Counted from the stretch's first letter, positions 1-9,049 are shown. The stretch: 64,000 nucleotides of DNA from Zhihengliuella salsuginis (GCF_014651715.1 NZ_BMXK01000001.1:248001-312000); one strand, 5' to 3'. Notes: generated by a model not told the origin, from the sequence alone. Made by a program: numbers and translations.

Positions 1-44
1 TCCCACTCGGGGAAGCGCGCGGTGGCGGCGGGGCCGGAGCTCAT
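1..44 (-). CDS. 5' end of an unidentified protein, cut by the window edge
   Basis: An ATG on the minus strand at 44-42 opens a frame reading MSSGPAATARFPEW up to the window edge. It is preceded by AAGGA about 7 nt upstream, a usable ribosome binding site. Only about 14 residues are visible, so no family can be assigned. It runs in the same direction as the pur operon and the small cassette to its right, but a strong hairpin (161-197) lies between, so it is probably a separate transcription unit. Confidence 0.5.
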   Translation of the reverse strand, partial: MSSGPAATARFPEW

Positions 45-141
45 GGGAATTCCTTCGTGGGTGGTCTGCGGGACCGCGGCGCCCGTGAAGCCGCGTCGTG
101 CCCTCCAGACTAGCGACGCCGTGCGACCCCCGGAGGCCGCC

Positions 142-150
142 TGTGGACAA
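142..150 (-). promoter_or_regulatory. DnaA-box-like 9-mer (TTGTCCACA)
   Basis: On the plus strand the sequence is TGTGGACAA, the complement of the actinobacterial DnaA box TTGTCCACA. It sits alone between the window-edge gene and the hairpin at 161-197. A single box is not an origin; it could be a titration or regulatory site, or chance. Confidence 0.35.
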
Positions 151-160
151 CCAACGGCAG

Positions 161-197
161 CGGCGCCGCCACCCTCCGAACGAAGGTGGCGGCGCCG
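161..197. terminator. Strong GC-rich hairpin downstream of the minus-strand cassette
   Basis: The arms CGGCGCCGCCACC (161-173) and GGTGGCGGCGCCG (185-197) pair perfectly around an 11-nt loop. It lies 20 nt past the stop codon at 218. On the minus strand there is no U-run after it; a T-run follows on the plus side (about 211-217). It probably ends or stabilises the transcript of the cassette. Confidence 0.55.
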
Positions 198-217
198 GCG
201 TCGTGAAGCGTTTTTTA

Positions 218-1213
218 CTAGGCATCTTTGATGGGGATTTCGGTGGGTTGTTCGTCGTAGGAGAGGCGTCCTGTTCTGAGGTAGAGCAGGTGCTGGAGCA
301 CGGTGAAGGCCTGTTTGGGGTTGGCCATGGGCGTTTGGAGGCCGAGGGTGTTGTCGTTGCGGGGACGTCCGCCGAAGCCGCCGTTGGTGCCTGTGTGCCA
401 GCGGTTTTTGTGGGCGTAGCGTTCGTGTGTTTCCGGGGTGACGGCGAGCAGGGTGTGGTTGCGGGTTTGGTAGACGCCCGTGATGTCGTCCCAGGCGAGG
501 TCGAAGTTCCGGCTCGTCACGCCGTGTTCGGTGAGGGTGAGGTGTTGGGGCCGGAGAAACCCGAGGAGGTAGTAGAGGCCGAGGGCGAGGCCGCCGAGCG
601 CCGCGAGGGGGACGAGGTAGTGCAGGATGGTCATGAACCCGTTGTTGGTGAAGGAGTACCAGCCGAGCTGAGCGTTGAAGGCGACAGTGGTGAGCCAGGC
701 GCCGACTCCGAGGAGGAGCAGGGCGCTGATGCCCCATTTACGGGTGTTGACTCGGAGCGTGGTGGGCAGTTCCATCTGGGACTTCGTGGGATGCCAGGAC
801 GTGTCTGGCATGTTCTGGGGCAGGGTCATGAGGTGCTGGACTTCGGGGATCGGTTCCGAGGTTTGGCAGGGGTCCCCGGCGTTGAGGCGTTCCTTGATCC
901 ATGCGGGCAGCATGAACCGAGGCACCGGCCCCCAGAGGACAAGGTAGATGCCGAAGAGGACGATTCCGAAACTGACCAGCGCGCTGATCCTTGGGCCTTC
1001 GTTCGGAAAGATCCAGCTGAGCATTAACTCGAGGGGAATACCAAGCATCAACCCTCCCATGGGAAGCCCCATGCCAAGGAAGAAAAATGCGTTGTGCCAT
1101 GTTCGGCCGCGGCCGTTGAGCCAGATCCTGGTCCGTCCGCTCCAGCGGTTCCAGAACCAGATGAGGAATGGCAGCCACAGGGGGAGCATGAAAACGAACA
1201 TCTGAAAACTCAT
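218..1213 (-). CDS. Membrane protein with C-terminal PH-like domain, cassette partner
   Basis: I do not recognise a named family. From the ATG at 1213 the protein has about 331 residues (an in-frame TTG at 1234 adds seven; the ATG has GGAGGG 13 nt upstream). About five hydrophobic segments are visible: one at the N-terminus, two near residues 40-105, and two near 180-240. A soluble C-terminal stretch beginning PQHLTLTEHGV reads like the start of a bacterial PH (bPH2-type) domain. It follows immediately after the effector-like gene (stop at 1235), so the two are translationally linked. Base composition is lower in GC than the pur genes. Inference: a membrane partner or immunity protein for the upstream product. 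Confidence 0.7.
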   Translation of the reverse strand: MSFQMFVFMLPLWLPFLIWFWNRWSGRTRIWLNGRGRTWHNAFFFLGMGLPMGGLMLGIPLELMLSWIFPNEGPRISALVSFGIVLFGIYLVLWGPVPRFMLPAWIKERLNAGDPCQTSEPIPEVQHLMTLPQNMPDTSWHPTKSQMELPTTLRVNTRKWGISALLLLGVGAWLTTVAFNAQLGWYSFTNNGFMTILHYLVPLAALGGLALGLYYLLGFLRPQHLTLTEHGVTSRNFDLAWDDITGVYQTRNHTLLAVTPETHERYAHKNRWHTGTNGGFGGRPRNDNTLGLQTPMANPKQAFTVLQHLLYLRTGRLSYDEQPTEIPIKDA

Positions 1214-1234
1214 GTCAACGAACCCGCCCTCCAA

Positions 1235-2566
1235 CTAGAAATCGGAACCACGGACTTTTCGCCACCCTTCCTGGATGAGGTCACCCGTCGCACTGGCTAC
1301 ACTGCCCTTTTCGCCGTCACCATCACCGTCTGCGACTTTGGCGTTGACCAGGACGCCTGAGCCGATGCCGACAACGGCGCCTACGATGGTACCGGCGAGC
1401 GTCCCTGGGCCCGGAATGACGCTGCCGGCGGCTGCGCCAGCGGCCGCGGAGGCCCCTACGTTGGCCCCGGCCTGGCCGACTGCCTGCGCAGCGGCGTCGT
1501 GACGGGCCTCGGCGCGGATGGCGTCAGCCGAGAGCGTGGGGTGCTCTGCAGCGAGTTCGGTGATTCTGTAGTCGCGTTCGGTGTCGTAGGTGAGCTTGAT
1601 GCCGAGCAAGGTGCCGGCAGAGGCGAGGCCGCGGATGCCGAATTGGCCGAGCTTTGTCGACTTGGAGTTGTCTCTTGTGATCGTTGTCGTGAAGGTCTTG
1701 TCACCGATCTTGGCGGTCGCTTCCGTGGTCTGGGGGCGGCCGCGGAGGGCGTTGACTTCGCCGGCGATCGGCATGGCGCCGAGAGCTCCGCGCTTCAAGC
1801 CCTCTTTGAAGTCCTTTGTATTGTCGAAAATGCCCGTCGAAGGACTATCGATCAAGTTCTTGGTCTGCTTGGCGAGGATGTCCTTCTGGTCTCCCCAGAA
1901 ACCCGGTCCGATGTTGCTGTCGCCGACAGCCGCGCGGTCGCGCGGTCGGAGCCAGAACTTGCCCGCTTCGTCGGAAGCCATCGTGGTGGAGGTTGCGGTC
2001 CGCAGCGCCGTGCCACCGGCAACGAAGGCTTCTTTCGTGAGATGGAGCGGATGGGTCGGGGTGAGCCAGGGCTCGGTCAGGGAGGTGGTCTCGCCGGCGA
2101 TGTCGTTCAATCGGGCAACGCAGATCTGGATGGCGACCAGGTAGCGGTCTTGCAGGTCCGCGATTTCCTGCATGAAGTTCGCAGCGTCATGGACGCCTGC
2201 TTGGTAGTCGTTTGGGGTGCCGAATGTCGCTGCCCGATCGGCTTCGAATGCGCGGATCCGGGTGACGAGCGTGTCGCGCACGTCGACGCAGGCCTGGATG
2301 TCGTCGGCCAGGGACTCGAGGGTTTCGGCGGTGCGGCCGCCCGCGTCGTGGATCGCCTCCGCCTTGCGCAGGGGAGTGTCCAGTGCGGTGTGGAGGCTGC
2401 CTGCGCTTGCGTCTTGGTAGGACTGCTGGAGCCCCTGCCAGGTCGCGTGCCCATTCTCAATGGAGGCGGCGAACGACGTGGCGGCAGTGCGGATCTGCTC
2501 AGCGTCAGCCTGTAGGAGGCTTGGCTGTTCCCACTGGTACAGCTGGGCGGTATTGAATTCACTCAT
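1235..2566 (-). CDS. Putative secreted effector-like protein: WXG/LXG-type N-terminus and glycine zipper
   Basis: The 443-residue product has no Sec signal peptide. The first ~170 residues are predicted helical (starting MSEFNTAQLYQW, with repeated Ala/Glu/Arg heptads), resembling the long coiled N-terminal modules of type VII secretion substrates. Around residues 360-405 there is a Gly/Ala zipper (GASAAAGAAAGSVIPGPG, then TIVGAVVGIGSG), typical of segments that insert in or cross membranes. The tail is acidic, then basic. No nuclease or ADP-ribosylation motif is visible. GGGGAG lies 9 nt before the ATG. Upstream is a small WXG-like gene and downstream a membrane protein, the usual layout of such cassettes. 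The toxin assignment is inference; no ESX core genes are in the window. Confidence 0.55.
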   Translation of the reverse strand: MSEFNTAQLYQWEQPSLLQADAEQIRTAATSFAASIENGHATWQGLQQSYQDASAGSLHTALDTPLRKAEAIHDAGGRTAETLESLADDIQACVDVRDTLVTRIRAFEADRAATFGTPNDYQAGVHDAANFMQEIADLQDRYLVAIQICVARLNDIAGETTSLTEPWLTPTHPLHLTKEAFVAGGTALRTATSTTMASDEAGKFWLRPRDRAAVGDSNIGPGFWGDQKDILAKQTKNLIDSPSTGIFDNTKDFKEGLKRGALGAMPIAGEVNALRGRPQTTEATAKIGDKTFTTTITRDNSKSTKLGQFGIRGLASAGTLLGIKLTYDTERDYRITELAAEHPTLSADAIRAEARHDAAAQAVGQAGANVGASAAAGAAAGSVIPGPGTLAGTIVGAVVGIGSGVLVNAKVADGDGDGEKGSVASATGDLIQEGWRKVRGSDF

Positions 2567-2584
2567 CTGAAGTATCTCCCCGCG

Positions 2585-2944
2585 CTACCGTACCGGCCCG
2601 AAGCGGCCGTGCCCGCCGAGGCCGACCGAGGCGTCAGACTGACGCGACGCGGCCTCGGAGGTCTGACGCATGACCTGGTCGGCCTCCACGACATGGCCGG
2701 TGGCTTCTTCCCCAGCTGCGATCGCGGTTTCGACACGTTCAAGGACGTCGCCCATGGCCGGGGCCATGACGCCGTCGCGCATCGAGTAGAGCCTGCTGAT
2801 CAGGTCCTGGTGGGCGGCAGCATCGGCAGCTCCGGACACTCCGTCGATGACTGAACCGCCGTGCGTCGCTGCGTCCGCGGTTTCAGCGGCCACCGAGTTG
2901 AGTATGGAGCCTGTCCGCTGTGGATCGACATCGAATTCAGCCAT
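2585..2944 (-). CDS. Small WXG100-like protein (DUF6507-type)
   Basis: The 119-residue acidic, helical protein starts MAEFDVDPQRTGSIL. It has the size, Ala/Glu-rich helical pattern and position expected of an ESX-type partner. I believe it belongs to the DUF6507 group of actinobacterial proteins, but there is no clean W-x-G motif. It ends 18 nt before the effector-like gene, so it heads a three-gene operon. Probable role: partner or chaperone in secretion of the downstream product. Confidence 0.55.
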   Translation of the reverse strand: MAEFDVDPQRTGSILNSVAAETADAATHGGSVIDGVSGAADAAAHQDLISRLYSMRDGVMAPAMGDVLERVETAIAAGEEATGHVVEADQVMRQTSEAASRQSDASVGLGGHGRFGPVR

Positions 2945-3062
2945 CGGTGGGTGTACTTCCGTTGTTGTGTGCTCGGCACCATGAGTATTTCAGCGAACCG
3001 TCGCCCGCACCCCAGTGATGCTACCCAGTTGGGAGATCGAAAGTGGAACCTTCGGCCCAAAT

Positions 3063-3071
3063 TGTGGACAA
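3063..3071 (-). promoter_or_regulatory. DnaA-box-like 9-mer (TTGTCCACA)
   Basis: TGTGGACAA on the plus strand lies between the cassette head (2944) and the purL terminator. It is identical to the 9-mers at 142-150 and 9003-9011. Function unknown. Confidence 0.35.
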
Positions 3072-3092
3072 GTGCAGGGTTGCGTTAAAGCC

Positions 3093-3124
3093 GTGGGGCG
3101 CCACGGTCTCCCGTAGCGCCCCAC
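3093..3124. terminator. Terminator hairpin of the purSQL operon
   Basis: GTGGGGCGC (3093-3101) pairs perfectly with GCGCCCCAC (3116-3124). The hairpin lies 47 nt past the purL stop and is followed on the minus strand by GGCTTTAAC, a short U-run. Confidence 0.65.
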
Positions 3125-3170
3125 ACCTGATCCGCTGCCGTCGGCCTGTCAGCCGAGCTCGTCAGAAACC

Positions 3171-5489
3171 TCAGCCGAAGTACTTCTCCATGGTGCCCTC
3201 GTGGGCCTCGCGGAGCTCCTCGACCGAGGCCGTGAAGACGCCCTGGATCTCGAGGTTGCCGGACTGCGCATCGACGACGCCCAGGCGCGCGACCGGGAAG
3301 CCGCGGGCCGAGAGCATGTCGTTGAAGCGGACCTCCTCGGAGCGCGGGACGGCCACGACGGCGCGGCCCTGCGACTCGGAGAAGAGCGCGGCGAACGTGT
3401 CGACGCCGTCGCGCTCGCACACGTCGTCGAGCGCCACGCGGGCGCCCACGCCGTGGCGCAGGACCATCTCCGACAGGGCCGCGGCGAGGCCGCCCTCGGA
3501 GAGGTCGTGCGCGGCGTCGATCATGCCGTCGCGGGAGGCGTTGATCAGCAGCTCGCCGAGCAGCTTCTCGGCCGCCAGGTCGACCTTCGGCGGCACGCCG
3601 CCCAGGTGGCCGCGCAGGTTCGCGATCTCCGAACCGTCCAGCTCGTCCGCCGTGGTGCCCATCAGGTAGATCGCCTGGCCGTCGGCGTCCGCGCGCCAGC
3701 CCGACGGCGTGCGGCGGTCGACGTCGTCGAACTTGCCCAGCGTCGCCACGACCGGCGTCGGGTGGATGGCCTTGTCGCCCGTCTGGTTGTAGAGGGAGAC
3801 GTTGCCGCCCGTGACCGGGACGCCGAGCGCCATGCAGGCGTCGGAGAGGCCGCGGATGCCCTCGGCCAGCTGCCACATGACGTCCGAATCCTCCGGCGAG
3901 CCGTAGTTCAGGCAGTCGGAGACGGCGGCCGGGACGGCGCCCGAGGTCGCCACGTTGCGGTACGACTCCGCCAGCGCCAGCTGGGCGCCGGCGTACGGGT
4001 CGAGGTAGGTGTAGCGGCCGTTGGCGTCCGTCGCGATGGCGACACCGAGGCCGGTCTCCTCGTCGACGCGCACCACGCCGGCGTCGTCGGGCGCCGCCAG
4101 GGCGGTGTTGCCGCCGACGTAGCGGTCGTACTGGCGGGTGATCCACGACTTGTCGCACATGTTCGGGCTGGCGATCAGCTCGAGCACGGCCGCCTTGAGG
4201 TCGTCGCCGGTCTCCGGCAGGATCGCCGCGTTGACCGAGCCGCGGAACGTGTTGGCCTGCAGCTCGTCCTGCCACTGAGGGCGGGCGTACGGGCGGTCGT
4301 AGACCGGGCCGTCGTGCGCGACCGTCTTCGGGTCGACGTCGACGATGACCTCGCCGTTCCAGGTGATGATGAGGCGGTCGTCGTCGGTGACCTCGCCGAG
4401 CCACGAGTACTCCACGCCCCACGTGGCCATGGTCGCCTCGAACGCGTCCACGTTCTCCGGCGTCACGACGGCCATCATGCGCTCCTGCGACTCCGACATC
4501 AGGATCTCGCCCGGGGTCAGGGTGTGGTCGCGCAGCAGGACGTCGGTCAGCTCCACGCGCATGCCGCCGTCGCCGTTGGACGCCAGCTCGGAAGTGGCGC
4601 AGGAGATGCCGGCGGCGCCGAGATCCTGGATGCCCTCGACGAGGGAGCCCTTGAACAGCTCGAGGCAGCACTCGATGAGCACCTTCTCGGAGAACGGGTC
4701 TCCGACCTGGACGGCCGGGCGCTTGGACGGCTTGGAGTCGTCGAAGGACTCGGAAGCGAGCACGGAGGCTCCGCCGATGCCGTCGCCGCCGGTGCGGGCG
4801 CCGAAGAGGACCACCCGGTTGCCGACGCCGGAGGCGTTCGCGAGGCGCAGGTCCTCGTGGCGCAGCTTGCCGACCGCCAGGGCGTTGACCAGCGGGTTGC
4901 CCTGGTAGATCGGGTCGAACACGGTCTCGCCGCCGACGTTCGGCAGGCCGAGCGAGTTTCCGTAGCCGCCGATGCCGGAGACCACGCCGTGGACCACGCG
5001 CTGGGAATCCGGGTGGTCGATCGCGCCGAAGCGCAGCGGGTCCATGACGGCGATCGGGCGGGCGCCCATCGAGATGATGTCGCGCACGATCCCGCCGATG
5101 CCGGTCGCGGCGCCCTGGTAGGGCTCCACGAACGACGGCGAGTTGTGGGACTCGATCTTGAAGGTCACGGCCCAGCCGTCGCCCAGGTCGGTGACGCCGG
5201 CGTTCTCGCCGATGCCGACCATCAGGTCCTTCTTCATCTCGTCCGTGACCTTCTGGCCGAACTGGCGCAGGTGGTTCTTGGTGGACTTGTAGGAGCAGTG
5301 CTCGCTCCACATGACGGAGTACATCGCGAGCTCGGCGGCCGTCGGGCGGCGGCCCAGGATCTTCACGACCTCGTCGAACTCGTTCTGCTTCAGGCCCAGT
5401 TCGGCCCACGGCAGCTCGACGTCCGGGGTCGACGCCGCGTTGTCCACGGTGTCGATGTTGAATTCCTTCTCGGTCGCCTCGGCGGTCAC
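3171..5489 (-). CDS. purL: Phosphoribosylformylglycinamidine synthase, large subunit PurL
   Basis: PurL makes formylglycinamidine ribonucleotide (FGAM) from FGAR, ATP and ammonia delivered by PurQ, the fourth step of purine synthesis. The product is about 772 residues, the size of the small bacterial PurL that needs PurS and PurQ. Visible hallmarks are [10 protein letters not shown] near the N-terminus, [10 protein letters not shown] with the G-rich [20 protein letters not shown], and the second half with [13 protein letters not shown]. The start is GTG at 5489, six bases after GGAGG. It overlaps the purQ stop as GTGA, so the genes are translationally coupled. A longer upstream frame exists, but it is the antisense frame of purQ. 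Confidence 0.97.
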   Translation of the reverse strand: MTAEATEKEFNIDTVDNAASTPDVELPWAELGLKQNEFDEVVKILGRRPTAAELAMYSVMWSEHCSYKSTKNHLRQFGQKVTDEMKKDLMVGIGENAGVTDLGDGWAVTFKIESHNSPSFVEPYQGAATGIGGIVRDIISMGARPIAVMDPLRFGAIDHPDSQRVVHGVVSGIGGYGNSLGLPNVGGETVFDPIYQGNPLVNALAVGKLRHEDLRLANASGVGNRVVLFGARTGGDGIGGASVLASESFDDSKPSKRPAVQVGDPFSEKVLIECCLELFKGSLVEGIQDLGAAGISCATSELASNGDGGMRVELTDVLLRDHTLTPGEILMSESQERMMAVVTPENVDAFEATMATWGVEYSWLGEVTDDDRLIITWNGEVIVDVDPKTVAHDGPVYDRPYARPQWQDELQANTFRGSVNAAILPETGDDLKAAVLELIASPNMCDKSWITRQYDRYVGGNTALAAPDDAGVVRVDEETGLGVAIATDANGRYTYLDPYAGAQLALAESYRNVATSGAVPAAVSDCLNYGSPEDSDVMWQLAEGIRGLSDACMALGVPVTGGNVSLYNQTGDKAIHPTPVVATLGKFDDVDRRTPSGWRADADGQAIYLMGTTADELDGSEIANLRGHLGGVPPKVDLAAEKLLGELLINASRDGMIDAAHDLSEGGLAAALSEMVLRHGVGARVALDDVCERDGVDTFAALFSESQGRAVVAVPRSEEVRFNDMLSARGFPVARLGVVDAQSGNLEIQGVFTASVEELREAHEGTMEKYFG

Positions 5490-6235
5490 TTGGTGCCTCC
5501 AACAAGGGTGGTCAGGACGGAGGTGAAGAAACCCAGGCCGTCGGTTCCGGTGTGGTCGGGGCCGTAGCCCGCCTCCACGGCGTGCTCCGGGTGCGGCATC
5601 AGCCCGACGACGTTGCCCGCCGCGTTGGTGATGCCGGCGATGTCGCGGCGCGAGCCGTTGGGGTTCCAGCCGACGTAGCGGAAGGCCACGCGGCCCTCGC
5701 CCTCGAGCTCGTCGAGGGTCTTCTCGTCGGCGACGTACTGGCCATCCTGGTTCTTCAGGACGATCGTGATCTCCTGGCCGGACTCGTACTGGTTGGTCCA
5801 CGCCGTCGAGTTGTTCTCGACGCGCAGCACCTGGTCGCGGCAGATGAACTTCAGGTGGTCGTTCTTGATCATCGAGCCCGGCAGCAGGTGCGACTCGGTC
5901 AGCACCTGGAAGCCGTTGCAGATGCCCAGCACGGGCAGCTTGGCGTCCGAGTTCGCGGCGTCGACGATCTTGTCCATCAGCGGTGCGAAGCGGGAGATCG
6001 CGCCGGCGCGGAGGTAGTCGCCATAGGAGAATCCACCCGGGATGACGATCGCGTCGACGTCGGGCAGTTCGGTGTCGGCGTGCCACAGGGACACGGCCTC
6101 ACCGCCGGCGAGCCGCACGGCGCGGGCCGCGTCGCGGTCGTCCAGGGTGCCGGGGAAGGTCACGACGCCGACGCGGGCGCCTGAGAGCTCGGTGCTCGGC
6201 GTCGCGTAGTCGCCGATCAGGGGGAGGTCCGTCAT
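5486..6235 (-). CDS. purQ: Phosphoribosylformylglycinamidine synthase, glutaminase subunit PurQ
   Basis: PurQ is the class I glutamine amidotransferase that feeds ammonia to PurL. The 249-residue protein shows [13 protein letters not shown], the oxyanion-strand motif [16 protein letters not shown], the nucleophile elbow LGICNGFQ with its catalytic Cys, and the C-terminal catalytic pair in MPHPEHAVE. It lies two bases after the purS stop and overlaps purL by 4 nt, forming a tight purS-purQ-purL operon. Confidence 0.97.
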   Translation of the reverse strand: MTDLPLIGDYATPSTELSGARVGVVTFPGTLDDRDAARAVRLAGGEAVSLWHADTELPDVDAIVIPGGFSYGDYLRAGAISRFAPLMDKIVDAANSDAKLPVLGICNGFQVLTESHLLPGSMIKNDHLKFICRDQVLRVENNSTAWTNQYESGQEITIVLKNQDGQYVADEKTLDELEGEGRVAFRYVGWNPNGSRRDIAGITNAAGNVVGLMPHPEHAVEAGYGPDHTGTDGLGFFTSVLTTLVGGTK

Positions 6236-6237
6236 GA

Positions 6238-6489
6238 TTAGTCCTCAACCACCTGCACGTTGACGACGTCCTCGATCACCGGGTTGGACAGGAGGGTCTC
6301 GGCGGCCTCGCGGGCCTGCTGCAGCACGGCGTCGGTCACCTCGCCGTCAACGTTCAGTTCGAAGCGCTTGCCCTGGCGGACGCCGGAGAAGGCGTCGAAT
6401 CCGAGGCGGGGCAGTGCGCCGACGATAGCCTTGCCCTGGGGGTCCAGGATCTCGGGCTTGGGCATGACATCAACAACAATCCGGGGCAT
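6238..6489 (-). CDS. purS: Phosphoribosylformylglycinamidine synthase subunit PurS
   Basis: PurS is the small (83-residue) structural subunit bridging PurQ and PurL. The sequence starts [19 protein letters not shown] and contains [16 protein letters not shown], both typical of the family. It is the first gene of the operon. Its promoter must lie in the ~278-bp gap shared with the divergent kinase gene; that gap also contains GATAAA about 40 nt upstream, but I cannot assign a confident -35. Confidence 0.95.
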   Translation of the reverse strand: MPRIVVDVMPKPEILDPQGKAIVGALPRLGFDAFSGVRQGKRFELNVDGEVTDAVLQQAREAAETLLSNPVIEDVVNVQVVED

Positions 6490-6767
6490 CCGGTGCTACT
6501 CCTGTGGGCGAGGGGTGATTTATCGTCCGCGGAGGGTCAGGTGCCGTCTCACGCCTTGTGCGCTCCGCGAGCTTGCCGTCCAAGTCTACCGGTCGCGCGG
6601 CCCCCGCGCGTCCCCTCCGTACGCGGGCGCCGCCCGACGGGGTGCCGCGAGTGGGACGACCCCGGTATTAATGGGGTGGGCGGCATCGTGGGAGTAGGGT
6701 ACGTCACGGTTCACGGGGCTTCACATCGGTCCACGGCGGCCGCAGACCAGGACGGAGGCGGAAACGG

Positions 6768-8267
6768 GTGGACGAGCGAAGCGCGGTGCTCGGGCTGGAC
6801 ATCGGCACCGGTTCGACCAAGGCGGTCCTGACGGACGCCCGCGGCGGGATCCTGGCGACGTCCGTGCGGCACCACAGCATGTCGATGCCGCACTCGGCGT
6901 GGGCGGAGATGGACGCCGAGAGCGACTGGTGGGGCGACGCCGTCGTGTGCCTCCGGGAGCTCGCCGCGGCCGCCGCAGACCTGGGGCGGACCATCGCGGC
7001 CGTCTGCGTCTCCGGGCTCGGCCCGGCCGTCGTCGCCGAATCACCCGGAGGGGCCGTTCGCAGCCCGGCGATCCTCTACGGCGTCGACACGCGCTCCGGC
7101 GAGCAGATCGACCAGCTGAACCGCGAGCTCGGGCGCCCCGAGATCCTGGGGCGCGGCGGGACCGAGCTGTCCTCGCAGGCCGCGGGGGCCAAACTCCTCT
7201 GGCTGGCGCAGCACGGCGCGCTGCAGCCCGGCGACCGGTTCTTCTCGTCCCACACGTTCGTCACCTGGCGGCTCACCGGCGCCTACTACCTGGACCACCA
7301 GACCGCCAGCCAGTTCGACCCCTTCTACGACATGGCCGCGGGGCGGTGGGCGGAGGACTGGGCCGGGCACTACCTCCCCGGGCGCGAGCTGCCGCCGCTG
7401 CGCTGGCCGGGCGAGATCGTCGGCGCGGTGACCGCCGCCGCGGCGGCACAGACCGGGCTGGGCGCGGGCACGCCCGTCCTGGCCGGCACCATCGACGCGT
7501 GGGCGGAGGCCTACTCGGTCGGCACGACCTCGCCCGGCGACGCCATGCTGATGTACGGGTCGACGGTCCTGATGATCTCCGCGCTCGAGGGCTTCCGGAG
7601 CCATCCGGGGCTCTGGGCGACGACGGGGCTGACCCCCGGCTCGCACACGCTGGCCGCCGGGATGTCGACGAGCGGCTCCCTCATGTCCTGGATCCGCGAC
7701 CTCTGCAGCGGGCAGTCCTACGAGTCGCTGATCGAGCAGGCGCGAGCCGTGCCGCCCGGCGCCGACGGCCTGCTCATGCTGCCCTACTTCGCCGGCGAGC
7801 GGGCGCCCGTCTCGGACCCCAAGGCCCGCGGCGTCATCGCCGGCCTGACCCTCGGCCACGGGCCCGGGCACCTCTTCCGCGCCGGGTACGAATCGATCGC
7901 CTTCGGGGTCCGCCAGATCCTGGACCTGCTCCGCGCCGCCGACGCCGCACCGACCCGCGTGGTGGCGGTCGGCGGCGGGACGCAGGGCGGCCTGGGCCTG
8001 CAGGTGGTCTCCGACGTGTGCGGCATCGAACAGCACGTGCCCCGCACCGTCATCGGTGCGAGCTACGGCGACGCGCTGCTGGCCGCGCAGGCCGCCGGCC
8101 TCGCAGACCCGTCCGCCGGCTGGTGCGACATCGCCCGGACCATCACGCCCGACCCGGAGCACCGCGCGGCGTACGACGAGCTCTACCCCAACTACTCGCG
8201 GCTGTACGCGGCCACGCGCTCGATCGTGCACGACCTCGCCGACTTCGGCGACGCCCGCGGAACGTAG
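6768..8267 (+). CDS. FGGY-family carbohydrate kinase
   Basis: The 499-residue protein has the two-domain ASKHA sugar-kinase fold: phosphate-1 motif GLDIGTGSTKAVL at residues 8-20, hinge YGVDTRS, the FGGY N-lobe pattern HTFVTWRLTG, AGTIDAWAEAYSVG, and the adenosine motif VAVGGGTQGG near residue 400. Length equals typical xylulo- or gluconokinase-like members. The start is GTG at 6768 with GGAGG about 10 nt upstream. No sugar isomerase or transporter is adjacent, so the substrate (pentulose, gluconate or another polyol) is not decided. It is divergent from purS. Confidence 0.85.
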   Translation: MDERSAVLGLDIGTGSTKAVLTDARGGILATSVRHHSMSMPHSAWAEMDAESDWWGDAVVCLRELAAAAADLGRTIAAVCVSGLGPAVVAESPGGAVRSPAILYGVDTRSGEQIDQLNRELGRPEILGRGGTELSSQAAGAKLLWLAQHGALQPGDRFFSSHTFVTWRLTGAYYLDHQTASQFDPFYDMAAGRWAEDWAGHYLPGRELPPLRWPGEIVGAVTAAAAAQTGLGAGTPVLAGTIDAWAEAYSVGTTSPGDAMLMYGSTVLMISALEGFRSHPGLWATTGLTPGSHTLAAGMSTSGSLMSWIRDLCSGQSYESLIEQARAVPPGADGLLMLPYFAGERAPVSDPKARGVIAGLTLGHGPGHLFRAGYESIAFGVRQILDLLRAADAAPTRVVAVGGGTQGGLGLQVVSDVCGIEQHVPRTVIGASYGDALLAAQAAGLADPSAGWCDIARTITPDPEHRAAYDELYPNYSRLYAATRSIVHDLADFGDARGT

Positions 8268-8276
8268 GCTGGTCGC

Positions 8277-8684
8277 ATGGCCCAGAGCATCGAGAACGAC
8301 CTGCGTTGCCCGTGCGGGACCGGCGACACGTACGCGGAGTGCTGCGGCCGCTTCCATGCGGGTCCCGCGGCCCCTACCGCCGAGGCGCTCATGCGGTCGC
8401 GCTACTGCGCCTACGCGCTCCTGGGCCGAGACCCGCAGCGGTTCGGCGCCTACCTCCACGCGACGTGGGACCCGGCGACGCGCCCCGCGCTCGCCGAGCC
8501 CGGCCCCGAGTGGATGCGTCTGCAGATCCTGGGCGCCTCCGGCGGCCCGTTCGACGACGCCGCCACGGTCGAGTTCGTCGCCCTCTACCGGGACGACGAC
8601 GGCGCCCGGCACCGCATGCACGAACTCAGCCGGTTCCGCCGCGAGTCGGGCCGGTGGCTCTACATCGACGGCGACGTGCGCTGA
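8277..8684 (+). CDS. YchJ-like SEC-C protein (UPF0225 family)
   Basis: The 135-residue protein begins with an SEC-C zinc motif (CPCGTGDTYAECCG) followed by the NTF2-like YchJ core with MRSRYCAYALL, TWDP and FVALYRD. Biochemical function of the family is unknown; the Cys-rich head binds zinc in SecA and relatives. There is no ribosome binding site. Instead TAGGCT (8265-8270), overlapping the kinase stop codon, sits 6 nt before the ATG, which suggests a leaderless transcript. Confidence 0.85.
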   Translation: MAQSIENDLRCPCGTGDTYAECCGRFHAGPAAPTAEALMRSRYCAYALLGRDPQRFGAYLHATWDPATRPALAEPGPEWMRLQILGASGGPFDDAATVEFVALYRDDDGARHRMHELSRFRRESGRWLYIDGDVR

Positions 8685-8699
8685 CCCGCGGGCCGGCGC

Positions 8700-8816
8700 T
8701 CAGTCGTCGGCCGTCACCCGCGGCTCTGCAGGCGTCCGGCTGTGGCTGGACGAGGACCAGATGCCGACCAGGCAGGCGACAACGATCGTGAGGTAGAGCG
8801 TCGCGCTGGCCCCGTC
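8700..8816 (-). pseudogene. Relic of a two-TM ion channel gene: C-terminal coding end only
   Basis: On the minus strand this stretch encodes ATLYLTIVVACLVGIWSS, then SSHSRTPAEP and a stop at 8700. It is nearly the same as the C-terminus of the intact channel at 11628-12422 (ATLYLTIVVARLVGIWSS and SSHSQGPAEL). Nucleotide similarity is obvious over about 100 bp (8718-8816 against about 11680-11778). Homology then stops abruptly and no start, pore or first helix remains. It is the residue of a duplicated or recombined copy. Confidence 0.85.
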
Positions 8817-8871
8817 GTCGCACCGCGGCGGTCCCCTCTCCGCTGCTCCACCTCGATGACCTGCGAAAATA

Positions 8872-8954
8872 CGGTGAATTCCGGCGTTATTCACCCGAAG
8901 AATGACAGTCATCCGCGCGAGTCGATGGGGACCGCCGGGGCTGGCTCCCGGCGG
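8872..8954. other. Gap of about 230 bp with small dyads, no gene seen
   Basis: Between the relic and the DUF559-like gene I see no coding sequence but three perfect small dyads: GGTGAAT/ATTCACC (8872-8894), ATGACAGTCAT (about 8901-8911) and CCGCCGGG/CCCGGCGG (8932-8954). They could be operators or decayed element ends. Confidence 0.4.
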
Positions 8955-9002
8955 ACCACACCCGACGAGCGATTCCATCCCGCGCCCCGTGCGGCGAGCA
9001 CC

Positions 9003-9011
9003 TGTGGACAA
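9003..9011 (-). promoter_or_regulatory. TGTGGACAA box upstream of DUF559-like gene 1
   Basis: The 9-mer lies 47 nt before the start codon of the gene at 9050. The paralogue at 24330 has TGTGGATAA at 48 nt before its start. The shared spacing suggests a promoter or regulatory element belonging to this gene family; the sequence also matches a DnaA box. Confidence 0.5.
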
Positions 9012-9049
9012 TTCGGCCCGCTTCCGGCGCCCTGCGGGAGGATGGGCGG

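Noticed and set aside
3201-5567. Long open frame (788 codons) on the plus strand opposite purL
   Set aside because: It is the antisense shadow of purL in high-GC DNA: Val/Asp/Arg/Ala-rich, no domain, and purL motifs are intact on the other strand.
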